A stretch of DNA of 64,000 bases from Favolaschia claudopus (GCA_037176885.1 JAWWNJ010000006.1:2852001-2916000), one strand, 5' to 3'; numbered from the stretch's first letter, positions 25,590-37,576 are shown. Numbers and translations: made by a program. Notes: generated by a model not told the origin, from the sequence alone.

Positions 25590-27212
25590 TCAAGGCATAT
25601 TTATGTGAAAAGGGTACTCACGTTTCCGGCGCGTATGAAAATTATCGAAAACCTTGCCGTTCAGCTCAAGCGACTGAACCGTCGGATGGCGTTCGGTTAT
25701 CGTTCGCGCCCTCTCGAGTGTAGCCCAGTCGTTGTCGTCTTTTTGGATATCGTCAGAGACACGACTGATCGAAACATGCACCAATGCAGGACACCAAGCG
25801 ATCCAGCGCTCAAGCACCTCCAGCTCCGCCCCAGAGTCAGGAAAGTCCGCCCTGGTTCCCGAAATGATCAAGCGCGTTATAGCCCGGAACGGTTTAATCA
25901 TTTCTTCTCCCAGTGGATATGTCTGCGCCACGCCCATGGGCATTTCTTGCCGCGCACAGTCAACTTCGAGAGATAGCTCGGGCGAGAGTTTGCATTTTTT
26001 CAGTCGAGCCACGACCTGGGATAGAGAATGCCCGATGTGTCGCATGGTGGATAGGTCGCTTCTCGTCATGATGAGCCTGTGCGGGGTCATACAGAGGTGA
26101 GTGAGGTTGGGGAGGGAGGGTCTCTTGCGGAGGAGGTGGAGGATGAGTGTAGAGGGCGCGTGGAGGCGGGTTAGGCTGGGTAATGTGGCGGTCGGCGCCG
26201 AGTCTGGGTACGCAGATTGGACGAGGCTGTTGTATTCCGTGTGCCGGACGGTGCAAATTTTCAGGTGCTGTAATTTAGCTAGAAAGAGTAGTATATCGGC
26301 CCCGGATACCCCACATAGATTGGAGAGTGTGAGGGAGGTTAGGTTGGGTATAGCGGCTGCTAAGAGCGGCAGCACAGTGGCCCAGTCTTCATGCATAAGA
26401 GTGACACCACATATTTCGAAAGCAGTGATGGGGGAGTGGCGGAGTGCAGAGAGAGTCCAGCCAAGACTCGGCGGAATAAGGAGTGTGGCAGAACCAATCC
26501 GCAGATGTGCAAGTCTGGACATTGACCGTCCTTCAAGGTCAAGCTCCATTAGGTCCTTTCCTATGTGTGCAAAAGGCTGCCAAAATTGCCATATATCACT
26601 ACTTGCTGTGTGCACAACTTTGGGTAGAATATGTCGCACAGCATTGCGAAGTGCGTTCACAGGTCGGGAAACAAAGGAGATTGGACGAAGTTGGTAGAGT
26701 TCGTGGAAAAAGTGTCCATGACGGATAGTAAGCGATGTGCAACCCCGCTTCACTATCATGTTGAGCAGGTCTCCGAATTCCAAAGCCCATGATCTTGGAA
26801 CAGTTTCATCCAAGTCCCATACAACATCCGGTGTTTTCAGATCCAGTGTCACGGTGCGAACGAACTCGAGTCTCTCAATGAGGAGACGTAGTCGACGAAT
26901 GTGGAGGAACAGACAGTCGAAAGTTTCGCATGATGGGAGGGAACAAGACAGGGTGTCTATAGATGGAATGAAAAGCGCCAAACGAAGAGCCGATACTCCG
27001 TCTATTCTGTTCCAAAACATTGTGGCATTGACTTTCTGAGTTGGCTCTTGCATACCGCACGTTTCAAGGAAAATTGAGAGAGCCAGATAATTCAGACGCC
27101 TGCAAAGCATAGATAGGAATAGAAGCGTTCCAAAGGGGATATCTGGATGGCGGAATATTAGCAGAAGGAGTTCATTGGGGAGGTCGAGAAGCTTTGTTTG
27201 ACTGGATTCCAT
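25590..27212 (-). CDS. F-box/LRR-type protein
   Basis: A single open frame of 540 residues. The F-box is at residues 8-45 (KLLDLPNELLLLIFRHPDI...LSMLCRRLN), so the protein probably binds Skp1 as a substrate receptor of an SCF ubiquitin ligase. The remaining 490 residues contain irregular Leu-rich segments such as LIIPPSLGWTLSALRHSPIT-type and LTSLTLSNLCGVSG, as common in the expanded F-box families of Agaricomycetes. Near the C-terminus, after HTRRK, the DNA contains a perfect GTGAGT donor; splicing to TTGAAG would replace the last 12 residues by a short tail ending at 25508. Substrate unknown. Confidence 0.8.
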   Translation of the reverse strand: MESSQTKLLDLPNELLLLIFRHPDIPFGTLLFLSMLCRRLNYLALSIFLETCGMQEPTQKVNATMFWNRIDGVSALRLALFIPSIDTLSCSLPSCETFDCLFLHIRRLRLLIERLEFVRTVTLDLKTPDVVWDLDETVPRSWALEFGDLLNMIVKRGCTSLTIRHGHFFHELYQLRPISFVSRPVNALRNAVRHILPKVVHTASSDIWQFWQPFAHIGKDLMELDLEGRSMSRLAHLRIGSATLLIPPSLGWTLSALRHSPITAFEICGVTLMHEDWATVLPLLAAAIPNLTSLTLSNLCGVSGADILLFLAKLQHLKICTVRHTEYNSLVQSAYPDSAPTATLPSLTRLHAPSTLILHLLRKRPSLPNLTHLCMTPHRLIMTRSDLSTMRHIGHSLSQVVARLKKCKLSPELSLEVDCARQEMPMGVAQTYPLGEEMIKPFRAITRLIISGTRADFPDSGAELEVLERWIAWCPALVHVSISRVSDDIQKDDNDWATLERARTITERHPTVQSLELNGKVFDNFHTRRKREYPFHINMP

Positions 27213-27533
27213 CGTTTGCTACTGCATACGGGTAGATTTTCTCCAAATTCATGACGGGTCGTGTCCACGAGTAGCCCAGCGCGCTCGCAAGCGTTGTAGA
27301 CGCAGATAGCAACACCCACCAGCAATGGCTCGACGTGAAAGTTCAAAGTAGAGGTCAAGCGGTGAAGCCGATTCTGCCGTAAAGCCGATCGCGTCTCGGC
27401 TTTGTCCGGACGGTCTTGGGCGCGGCCAGTTGGCGGCCAGCTGAAGCTCCGGACCCTCCAGGTTCAACGTTCAACGTTCAACGACCACAGGCTCGAAGAC
27501 GAATAGCTGCCTTTGATTTTCGAAGGTCATACG
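27213..27533. promoter_or_regulatory. Divergent promoter, F-box / enoyl-CoA hydratase
   Basis: 321 bp between divergent starts. It contains three perfect head-to-tail copies of TTCAACG at 27463-27483, 51 bp before the hydratase ATG. No gene seen. Confidence 0.4.
27463..27483 (+). repeat. Tandem heptamer TTCAACG x3
   Basis: Three exact consecutive copies in the divergent promoter. They could be a factor-binding cluster or a chance microsatellite. Confidence 0.7.
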
Positions 27534-28578
27534 ATGCTCAGACGCGCTTTTACCGCCCCGCTCAGATCCAGCGCAAGGTCCTATTCTCAACAAGCATTTT
27601 TAGAGCCGGTGTCTACACAACCCGCAATTACTTGTCTTTCCCTCAATCGACCGGAGGCAAAGAACGCCATTTCATTGACCCTTCTCAAGGTACACAGCTT
27701 TCAGCGTTAGATTGACGATGTTGCAGCTTAATATCTGCGCAGGAACTTCGGGAGAGTCTGGAAACTGTGAAATCCGATGCCAGGCATGCTCTTCAATTTC
27801 TTCGGCCGCTTATAGTTCATCGCGACATCCATCCAGTATCCGAACCCTCATTCTACGGTCTACGAGCCCAAACTCGTTCTGCGCGGGTGCAGACCTTGTC
27901 GAACGACGAACAATGTCTGATTCCCAGGTTGCCGCCTTTCTTACCGATTTGCGCGCTGCTCTTGGCGTGCTAGAATCCCTACCTATGCCAACTATTGCGG
28001 CCATCGATGGTCCTGCTCTCGGTGGCGGCCTAGAAATGGCTCTTGCCTGTGACTTGCGCGTTGCAGGTATTTGAACCGTCCACTGATTCAGCCTCCAGCA
28101 ACCAACTCTTGTACAGCGTTCAATGTCCAGAAAATAGGCCTACCGGAGACGGGTCTGGGAATCATTCCTGGTGCCGGCGGTACTCAGCGTGCAACACGCC
28201 TATTAGGCCAGAGCAAAGCAAAAGATCTCATTTTCACAGGTCGTTCGTTGAATGCACAGGACGCATTTGAATGGGGTTTGGTTGATTATGTGTCGGATCC
28301 GGAGCAAACAGCCTTCGACAAGGCATTGGCCCTGGGCGAAATGATAGCACGGAATGCACCTCTTGCTGTCAGAGCAGCGAAACTTGTTATTTCGCGGTCT
28401 GAAGATCTACCACTGGAGACTGGTATGAGTTTTTGACTTTCTAGATGCCTTTCTCAATCCCGCTTCAGGATTAGACTTTGAGAGAGCAACATACAATCTG
28501 CTTATACCTTCCCGGGATCGAGTAGAAGCACTACAAGCATTTAAAGAAAAGAGAAAGCCCCAATTCAAGGGCGAATAA
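27534..28578 (+). CDS. Mitochondrial enoyl-CoA hydratase/isomerase (AUH-like)
   Basis: Crotonase-fold enzyme of about 280 residues. The N-terminus [20 protein letters not shown] is an Arg/Ser-rich probable mitochondrial presequence. Core motifs in order: [24 protein letters not shown] (oxyanion-hole and CoA-binding region); [20 protein letters not shown] with a catalytic-type Glu; [23 protein letters not shown]; and the C-terminal FKEKRKPQF. Introns are inferred near 27690-27745, 27785-27845, 28067-28110 and 28424-28470. The closest family is AUH (3-methylglutaconyl-CoA hydratase, leucine breakdown), judged from GADLxERR; a general enoyl-CoA hydratase role is possible. Confidence 0.85.
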
Positions 28579-28942
28579 ATCCGATGTAAAACAGCAAATA
28601 CAAAATACAGCATTGATCTAATCCGCTTCTCACCACCTTCGCTAGCAGTGAATGACCAGTCTCACCAGCTTGCTGAGCCTCAGGCGTGGGATCTATGCGT
28701 CGAACTCGTCGCCCCTTTCTTTTCCCCACTGCACAATATTCGCTATGTCCGACGGACTTTGTGCAGGAGCACGAATCTCACTCAGTTCTAGCAAAGCCGC
28801 GGTGCTTTCTTTGGCCCACGACATGGCCACCGCCAATTTACATGACGACAATGAACCGCCGGTTCTTTGCAACCATTCAAGGTTAGCTCAATCCGATGTA
28901 TAGTACCGTACAACAGCAATAAAAATACAACATTTATTCTAC
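28579..28942. other. Convergent intergenic region
   Basis: 364 bp between the ends of the hydratase and SEC10 genes. No coding signal or RNA gene recognised; expected to hold both 3' untranslated regions. Confidence 0.4.
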
Positions 28943-31900
28943 TCAGCCAAAACGTGTTCCGAGTGAAAAGCCGCCTGCAGAAAATCCACTTGCAAAGCTG
29001 CTTGGCATTGACAGGTTTAGCTCTCCCAGCTTCAAACCTTCCACCTCCTTCATAATGACGCTCAACCTACCGAACCGATCCCTCAAACCTCTGGAAGCGG
29101 TAGGATCTGCACTGCTAGCGTCATTGAAGCCCTTCTCAAACTGCCCCCAATCACTACGCAAAGCGATGTATGGTTTCAAGAGATTGGCGTCCACGCGACC
29201 GAGGTAGCTTTCGGTGATGTATGATTTGAGGGTTTCGGGTTGAATGAGGAAGATGTTTCCCAGTTGGCGGATGAATTCGAAACGCTCGTGGAGAGCTGGG
29301 ATACCAAAGGTGGCGATAGTGTCTTGATACGTCTTAATGTCCCTGAACAATGCATGAGTGAATCCCGCAACACCGATGAACAGCAAATTTACTTCGCAAG
29401 CATCAACCCTCCAGTGTCACTAACCGGGAACTTGCGTAGATGCTCCAAAAGGAGACTGAACATGCGGGTCAGTTGAATGAAAACAGCAACTTGAATGGTC
29501 AACAAACCTGTGGAAGGAGACGCCGACTTCCATCAAGAACACTTCCAAGTTCTTTCCACTCAAGCTGGCCTTGGCCGCGTCCCGGACTCGCTCTAACGTT
29601 TCGCAACAGGCGACACAAGGCTCGGTGTTGACTCGGGCGAACGACAGGTCGTCATTCTTAGGCTTGAAATCATTTTTCTTCTGTTTCGCAAGTTGAAGAG
29701 AAAGCCACGAGATAATTGCTAACCAGTCATCAGTAGATAGAATGAATAAGAGATGTTGTAACCTTACAGTCGGTAAGACGCTGTGTTAGCGCGTTGGCGC
29801 CGCCCTCCAAGCGGCTCACGGTCTGATTATTGAAAACGACCATCTCACGGCGGATCGTGACCGACGAACTGGCCAGTGGAAGCAATGCCGTGTTCACGTA
29901 TTGTTGCCATAAATGACAGATGAGATCCACCGAGCGCAAGACCGTTAATGCCTGGAGACTCGGCTCTGTTTTCGGCTCGATTTCAATACGCGCCTGCGCA
30001 CTGCAAAACCATCCGTCAAGCAGTAATCTGGAGAGAAAGCGTTTGTCTCACGTTTCCATGGCTGCTTCCACATATGCGGTTCAATGGCTTCCGACAACAC
30101 TCGAAGCAGAGAGAATGTGTGTTTGGCCCTAGAAGTGTTTAGCAAGAGAGCGGCGTAAAGCCAAGGGCATCGCACTCACACGTCAGTCGAAGGACTCAGC
30201 TCAACACACCGTCCCATCGCCTCAGCGTGCCATTTCAGAATGGTTTCAGCGGTTTCGATCTTCAATACACCATCTTCCTCTCGAATCGGTTCATCGTCCT
30301 TGTCTTGCTTTTGCGTGGAGGTGATCCCTCCAAAACGCATGAGGACGGCGGCAGCCTGTGATGAAGTCGACGACCCTCCACTCGTTGAACTGAGCTGGTT
30401 CATCACTGTGTCGAACATCGAGGATTTGCCTGTCTTCTGAGTTCTGGGCTGCAAAGATTTATTGTATTCAGTGAATATATGGTTTCTAAGGGAAGAGACG
30501 AACGTGATAGCGGGTGTAGTTGGTCAGAAGGGTCGAGTACAATGTTCCAAGACTACGACTTTCACGTTCTAGATATCTTTGGCCTTCGGTGTATAACACA
30601 AAGAGTGCTTCCATAGCGGATTCCAACATGGAGCTGACAGTACCTGAGCTGGCGGTGGCAGCTGAGGTAGACCCAGTGAGAGATCGCTGGAATTCGATCG
30701 CTTCAAACGGCGTCCGTGTTGCAGCCGTCGGCATTTCGTAGGCTTTGAGATCCTCTACTAGCGCCGTGGCTTGGATGTGCACCAGCTGCAGCACACGAAG
30801 GTAAGCCAGATCTGAAATGGAGGATGCGCGATGAAGGAGCTGCTCCATATGTTGTTGTATCTGTGCACTATAATGTTAGTAATGAATTATGAACGAAGCG
30901 ACTACACATACAGACTGAGCAAATACGCGTTGCAGGAATACCTGCATGACGACTGGAGGATTTGGGAAGACGGCTTTGACGATTTGAGCCTCGGTGTCGA
31001 CTGTACCCCGTATTTCCGCGAACAGCTCTGTTAATCCGGTCTCGCTTTTCGGGCAACTGGCATCGGGGTCAGGGAGAGTGCTCCATCTGCCAAAAGGTTC
31101 GATGAGAAGAACGGAATGAGAGGAGGGTCATACAACAAAGTATCCTCGGCAGGTTTGATTTCTCGGATATGGTTAATGAAGAAATCATGTTGATTGACGT
31201 ATACTTGTACACAGGAAGAGCCGCCGTTGAATTCCAGCAGCGTTTGGGCACAATGCTATGGACTCTGGCTCAACGGAGTGTGCAAGAAAAGGAACGCTGA
31301 CGACGTACATGCATCATTTTGGGATCCCCTCGTCGATAGCAACGGTCGAACAGGTTTAACATCTCTTTCTCGAACTTCTCGCAATATTTTTCGATATTCT
31401 CCCGAGTCTGCAACAGAATTCAGCATTAAGAAATGCTGAATTTGATAGTACGAACCTTGTCAGCTGTCGGAAGGTCGACCTCTTTCGCGACTGTATTCAA
31501 TCGTCTCAACAGGACCGCGACCTGACGACGGCCTGCTCTTCCATCTTTCCGTAAAGTGTCTAGACGGGTAGTATCACCACGCGAAAATTGGTTGTAGAAG
31601 TCTATCAAGTCGTACGCGGCTTGGGCGCGTTGTCGTTCAATATGGACAGATTCCAATTGTTCACCTACGGAAATTGGCGTGCATATCAACAGAACATGGC
31701 GAACAAGTGTGCTAGACGTACCTATTCGCACAGCAGTACTGCTGACTTCGTTCATTCGACTCTCCATTCCTGCGAATGAATTGCCGACCGTCTAATAGTG
31801 CAACAAGTAAGCAAAGCAAAGCATCATGGATCGTGGCTGCAACACACCTCGAATCCGCGATTCAACTCCGCCATCTTCTTCGAATATTCGCGTTCAGATA

Positions 31901-32265
31901 TCCTCACCCCCTTCTCCATCTGCTCCGTCTTAGCCTGCACATCCTTGCGCACAGCAATAAGCTTGTCGACAGCAGCTTCAAATGTGCTTATGAACGGCGT
32001 AGGGTCGAAAGCTAGCGATCGAGCATCACAGTCCCATTCCAAGGCAAGAGGCTGAACATACGACCAGAGCTTCCCTTGGACTGGGCAATCAGTTTCTCAG
32101 AGACATTGCCTATGAATTCGGTGACATCGAATTTAGCCTGTTGACCTCGTGTTGAAGCTCATGCGCGTCGGAGGAAATTAGCCAGAGTCAAACCTTGAAA
32201 GATGATAGTTGTAAATGCTCCTCGACGGCGGGATCAAGGGTAGGAGCAGTTGGCCGCCTTGACAT
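28943..32265 (-). CDS. SEC10: Exocyst complex subunit SEC10
   Basis: Exocyst subunit linking vesicle-bound Sec15 to the rest of the complex. The start MSRRPTAPTLDPAVEEHLQL is joined by an intron to FDVTEFIGNVSEKLIAQSKG. The family's N-terminal coiled coil follows (VDKLIAVRKDVQAKTEQMEKG, GMESRMNEVSSTAVRIGEQL). A helix-rich middle section (ISDLAYLRVLQLVHIQATALV, NYTRYH) and the conserved C-terminus (FRDIKTYQDTIATFGIPAL, RFEFIRQLGNIFLI) follow, ending TRFG. At least ten short introns are inferred. Its partner SEC15 lies about 25 kb upstream. Divergent from RIX1 with 126 bp between the starts. Confidence 0.92.
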
Positions 32266-32391
32266 TCGAGTCCAAGTTGTCTATGGCAACCCAAATCGGG
32301 ATTGTTGTGCTCTGCTTTATCTTCCAGTCGATGGCCTTAGATTAGATTGCAAAATTTTGACTTTGTCTTCAACTAACTAGTTCTCCAGAAA
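32266..32391. promoter_or_regulatory. Compact divergent promoter, SEC10 / RIX1
   Basis: 126 bp between start codons of SEC10 (minus) and RIX1 (plus). No clear TATA box. Confidence 0.45.
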
Positions 32392-34964
32392 ATGGATGGG
32401 CATCCGCTGAAATCCCTGTTACAACTGCAACTAGGCTCCGACTCTTACGCTGTTACTCACCTGCCACACATCCTCAACGCTCTCACCGCCGAATCCCTCC
32501 TCCCATCCGCCCACTCCTCAAAATGGATCGCTAGAGTCAACTCTTTACTCCACTCCAAAGCCCCCGATGCAAAATGGGCTGGACTCTGTCTAGCGCACAG
32601 AACCTCAGTGCTGTCGAAATCCACGATGATAGAATGCGCTCAAAGTTGGTTAGGGATCGCCTTACCTATCCTTTCGGTCCGTGAATTCACGGTCAGCATT
32701 CTTGTAGTCCATTGAGCCTTGTGTTAAGAAAAATGAAGCCCCACCGATACTAAGCGCGTCTGTGCGACTGCTTCGGGTGATCTTCAGCACCGCAACCGAT
32801 GTGCCAGAGTTCCAAAGACAAGTCGCAACGCCAAATATCTTGAAATTCACGACGGCGTTGATTCCTCTGGCGGAAAAGCACGCAGACAATGATCTGAAAG
32901 TCAGTGCAGAGCATAACATCGTATCTCGAGCTCATACAGCCCAGATCTTAATTTTGTCTACCTTGGCTGTGGTAATACCACTATACCCCACCATCCATAG
33001 AACCTCGCACGCTGCTCTGGCGACACTGTGCTTCAGCTTCTTGAACGGCCATCCCTTCAAACCGCCAAACATCCCGCTGAGTGCTGCTGCGTCTCGATTG
33101 TACAGAGTCCTCCACTTTACTGGCGGCAAAGTCGGCGCGGCCAATTTGTGGAAAAAATCCGTCGACGATACGTTGGTTTTCGGTTGGACCGCGTTCCTCT
33201 CCATTCGGCCTGGATATCGGATCGAAGGTTTTTATTCCCAATACTATACCTGCTAACCAATGCTGACTTGAAGTCTAGGGCAGGTCACTCAGCCGCCAGT
33301 GTCGACCGAGGAGCCCCTCATAGCCATTCCCCTCAACGCCGACAGACTGAGATGCTCTGTTCTAGTTCTTTGCGATTTGTTAAAGTACGCTTGATTCTTC
33401 TGCCGGGATGCACAAGACTCTTATAAATCGAACAGAGCCACAACACATCGACCAGTCGAAGTGCCTTTAGGCAAATTAACCAAATTCGCAATAGCTCTTC
33501 TGAGCTGTACGCCTGATGACAAAGTGTGTCTGCACCCCGCATTTGTGTCCAGCCTCTCAAGTGTTTAGGTCGACTCACACATCGACCCTGGAGTACGCGC
33601 AATGCAGACGGCCGTGATCCCGCAACTTTGGAAGCTTGCCTGCGATCTCATATCGTGTCTTGCAGCTTGGTATCGCACTCTATCCCGATCTTGCATGTCT
33701 TTTGCTCACCTATCACAGCGTCGGCCAGCATCTGAGCTCCAGCCTCTCACGAATCGTAACATCTATCGTGTTCCACCTCGAACAAAATCTCACACGGTAC
33801 ACTCCATCCATCCATCCCATCCCATTCTCTACCATCTAATTTCATCTGCTGCACAGCTCGCAACGCCTACCCTTCCTAAACACCCTACAAATCGTCCTCG
33901 AAAAACGCCACCCCCTCCATTCAACCCACATCGTCAACCGTCTAGGCAGAGCTCTCGTGCCATTAATCTCCATCGTGCTAACAAAAGAGCCCGAATCCCG
34001 CGAAACCGAGGGCGACGCTCCCGGGCGGAGTAAAAAGAGCAGGAAACGCGCGCGCGAGTTCGAAGGCGACGAGGTGTTCAAGATCGGTCGAGAGGTGGTT
34101 TGCCCGTCTGCTGTTGACGGGGAAGTGTTACTTTCCGCCTTTGCTGGTAACCTCTACTTCTTCTCTCTCTCTTGAGCATTGACTAACGGAAAACAAGTGC
34201 TCCGCCTCGTCTTGCGCAACCCAAACCTCTCCTCTGCAATGCAATCTCTTTCATGCCGAGTCGTTCTATCCGTCCTACTTGCGCTTCCACAGATGTCCCC
34301 CGAGTCACTTTCGCCCGACCTCAAACTCCATCCTCTATTCCTCGAACGAGTTCAAGCTCTAAGCGTCGAGCTCGGCGCAGGTAGTACAGGCAATATGGGC
34401 AGCAGCCTCGGGTTGGTTGTCGGAGCAAATCTCAAGGATTGCCATGTCAGTATCGTCTGTCCCTCCTCCTCTGCGAGTGTTTAACTCTGCTTTTAGATGC
34501 ATCGAGATCTCGAGGTGCTTTTACATCCACGCCTGCCACCACTCTTACGGTCAATGCCGGCGGTCGAGGCGTTGTCTCTCTTTCGCTCTGAAGAGAGCCA
34601 AGAGGAGGTAGAGTTGCGGAAAACGTTGGGTTTGGGTTTCGCTGCCGATGGCGATGTGGTTATGGATGAATTACCGCCGCCAGCTGCTGCAGAAACAAGT
34701 AAACTGCAGTCGAAAGCGCTACAGGAGAAGCCAATTACAGTCACTCCCGCCATCGTTCCCCCATCCCAGCCCCTTCAGCCGTTGATACCAGAAATGTCTA
34801 CGGTGCCTGACCAACCGCGGATCGAAACGGCGGCGATCGCTCCAACGAAACCCGCCGCTCCGCCGCCAGTCCCCGTCGAGATGCCCGTATTTGTTGAAGA
34901 AGAGGAGGTCAACGAGGAAATGCCGGGCATCGATCTGGATTCCGATTCGGACTCTGATTCTTAG
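32392..34964 (+). CDS. RIX1: Pre-rRNA processing protein RIX1 (PELP1-related)
   Basis: Subunit of the Rix1 complex needed for ITS2 processing and pre-60S remodelling in the nucleus. The N-terminal helical-repeat domain is evident: KSLLQLQLGSDSYAVTHLPHI, SLLHSKAPDAKWAGLCLAHRT, then SVRLLRVIFSTATDVPEFQRQ and a second block KILILSTLAVVIPLYPTIHR with LSAAASRLYRVLHFTGGK and LWKKSVDDTL. Many short introns. The C-terminal third is disordered, with Pro/Ala-rich linkers and an acidic end (EEEVNEEMPG then Asp/Ser repeats to the stop at 34962-34964), as in PELP1 relatives. It is convergent with an RRN11-like gene after 181 bp. Confidence 0.85.
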
Positions 34965-35145
34965 CTTGTAGTGCGGCTTCTCAATCGTTCACTCTTCGTA
35001 CGCGCTTGCGCTTTGGTTTGTCTGACACAACCGAGGGCGTTTCTTCGTCCGACTCTTCGTTTTCTGTGGAATGGATATCTACGCCGTTGATTTTGTGTAT
35101 CTGTTGCGGAAAACAGGTTGGCGACCTTGCTGCGAATGACGGAAA

Positions 35146-36149
35146 TTATCGTACCCGGCGAATGAATGCTTCTGCCATTGCATTTTGAGGGTCGAGGGTC
35201 TTGGCACGTTCAAAATACGTTTGTGCGCTCCGGAGTAGGGTGGGGTTGAATTGCGCAGCTGGCTTATGGTTCATGGCATGATCTCAAGAAGGGGAAGAAA
35301 TGTTACTGTTAGACGTGGGCTGGCCTAGATACAGGGAGAGCAGTCCGGCATAGAGGTGCAGAAGGGCGTTATCCTGATATGGAAACGAAGGAAGATAGCT
35401 GAAGACATCGCGTTGGACCTGATTCTAAAAAGCCAAGCAAGTCGATGATCTTACAGCTCCAATTCGTCCAAAGCATCTCTCTGTCGCTCAGAGTTGATCA
35501 GGCGAAGCACCATCTCCTTCAAAATAACCTCCCGCTAGACGAGACGAAAGCTGCAGTCAGCGAACAGAGTCTTTCCAAAGCCCCTCACATCTTCAGGATG
35601 ATGCAGCATCATAACACGCAGAAATTCAATAGTTCTCTCAGGGTCCCGCAGATTATTAGCACTGAGAATCTCAACGCTGGTGCTCCATAGCATTCGCCAA
35701 TCGACTTCTTTGCAATGGGATAGTATTGACCACGCTCTGTGAGCCCGTTGGAAGTCGCGTCGTTGTAGGCAGAGTTGCAGGACATCGTATAGTCGTCGGA
35801 TATGAATTTTGCGCACCGAGCGGGGGTCCCGCGCGTCGGTCAATGGAGTGAAGAGGAAAGCCATCAAATGCTGCAAACACGCCGTGACGGACCGGCCCGG
35901 GATGCAATTTCTCATGACATTAGCCTCCAGGTTCACTGGCAAGACGCGGGACGCGATTCTCTAGAAGGCTCTATGGCTCGCTATGTATGCTCTGTGCATC
36001 TGTTCGCGTCGTGGCTTTGCGCAATTTAGCCGGCTTCATACTAGCTGATACTCTAAGTTGTCTCTGTGACTCTGAATGCCTCGTATCTCTTTGGGTCCAT
36101 CTCGTCTGAACCGGGTGCGACAGCGTCGGACGACACAATAGAACCTCAT
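35146..36149 (-). CDS. RNA polymerase I-specific initiation factor, RRN11-like
   Basis: Core-factor/TIF-IB-type protein (yeast Rrn11 family, PF04090) that helps recruit Pol I to the rDNA promoter. The diagnostic segment is RRLYDVLQLCLQRRDFQRAHRAWSILSHCKEVDWRMLW, followed by LRDPERTIEFLRVMMLHHPEDVRGF. The next exon gives EMVLRLINSERQRDALDELELYLPSFPYQDN, and the last LLRSAQTYFERAKTLDPQNAMAEAFIRR with TAA 35146-35148. These helical hairpins resemble TPR repeats. The 5' end is uncertain: I use ATG 36149 with an intron of about 90 nt ending TTCTAG at 35966, but alternative starts exist. Confidence 0.65.
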
Positions 36150-36516
36150 CGATCATCCTTCTTTTCACTACGATTCGCAGGGATTTTGCCAGCATCAGCC
36201 TCAGCTATGTCCCGCATTTCCGCCTTGCCGACTTGACGACGGACCTGCGTATCTTGTCAACCTGCTGATCCCCGCATCTCTCTGATTCTCGACTCGGATA
36301 GCTTGAACCAAAAGTATGTGCATAGCATTGCCGCTGATACGTCAAGGTTTGCCTAGGTTTGCCTGCGAACAATGCGCACGGGCAAACACGGTTATCCGGT
36401 TGGACGCGACACTGAGCGCGTCCGTGTCACCGTGGTCCAACCGTGCTCGCTCGAGCATATAAAGTGAAGATGGCTCTTCGTCGAGCACCAACAGCAGCAA
36501 CAGCGAGCAAATCGAC
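36150..36516. promoter_or_regulatory. Divergent promoter, RRN11-like / PEBP, with TATA box at 36458-36463
   Basis: 367 bp. TATAAA at 36458-36463 lies 54 bp before the PEBP start codon, a likely core promoter for that gene. Just upstream is a GC-rich stretch. No gene seen. Confidence 0.5.
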
Positions 36517-37411
36517 ATGGCCATCCTCGCATCTTCACTTCTTTTCTCTTTCGTTCTTTCCAGCGGCGCACTTGCGCGGCCATCATCCACATTCCCGACG
36601 CGTGCCGTCACCAATGCCTCTCTTTCCGACGTTTCCACCGCATTCTCTCGGGCTGGGATTGTCCCTGGCGTCATTCCCGTATTTCAACCTACTGGGCTCC
36701 TGGACGTCCAATTCGAGTCCATCAAAGTCACGCCTGGAATGAATTTGACTGTAAAACGTAACTTAACAGCGATGCTTCTCTAGCGGAATCTGAGCTAACT
36801 CATACTTAATACAGAGGTGTCGACCGAGCCCAAGTTCGGGCTGCAGGTTTCCGACACCACAACGGCGTCCAATGCCCAATTCGTTATAGCGTTGGTCGAT
36901 CCCGACGCTCCGACACCGCAAAATCGGACCTTCGCCCAAGTTCGTCATTTACTAGGCGGAGGATATCACTGGGATGCGAGCACCGGTGCCCTCACGAACA
37001 CCACGGCAGCTCTCTCCGACTTCCTGCCTCCCGGCCCTCCCCCCGGCTCCGATCCTCACCGGTAAGGACCCAGCTTTCTGCCAACCAACAAACACCAACG
37101 CCGCTTTTAGGTACCTCGTCTTGGCCTACGTACAGTCAGAAGGCTTCTCTTCGAAGGCCCCATCGCTCGTGAACGCCTCGACACCCATAACGGGCTTCAA
37201 TATTAGCACACTGAGCGAAGCTCTCGGATTGGGCGCGCCGTTTGCGGGCACGTTCTTCCTCACAGGACCGGAGGCCGACAATTCAGCCAATGCTTCGGCA
37301 GGGCCGAACCCGTCCTCGACGCCGCAGGGCTCAGGGGCTGTTTCAGTTCATGCCCCTCTGGCTGTGACTGCCATGCTTGCTTCAGTCTTAGCTATCAGTT
37401 GTTTGGCATAG
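36517..37411 (+). CDS. Secreted, GPI-type phosphatidylethanolamine-binding protein (PEBP)
   Basis: PEBP-fold protein with an N-terminal signal peptide (MAILASSLLFSFVLSSGALA). After the domain start (VFQPTGLLDVQFESIKVTPG) an intron at about 36758-36813 leads to the core motif LVDPDAPTPQNRTFAQVRHLLGG, the ligand-pocket DPDxP signature. A second intron near 37063-37110 precedes YLVLAYVQS. The C-terminus is a Ser/Asn/Gly linker followed by a hydrophobic end (PLAVTAMLASVLAISCLA), typical of a GPI attachment signal. Secretory targeting is unusual, because most PEBPs are cytosolic. The usual HxxV substrate-binding histidine region is altered (VRHLLGGGYHW). Ligand unknown. Confidence 0.85.
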
Positions 37412-37576
37412 AGTTGTGACCTGTAGTACGGGCCCGACCGTCCATGACTCTTACTATTTTATTAACTTGGTGCTCGCAATGTTCCCGCTGTTCACAACAA
37501 ATAATACATTTCTTCGATGGTCATACATATACAACCGAGTCGGTTCAAGGTGGTGATACAGATAGATGAAATTTCT

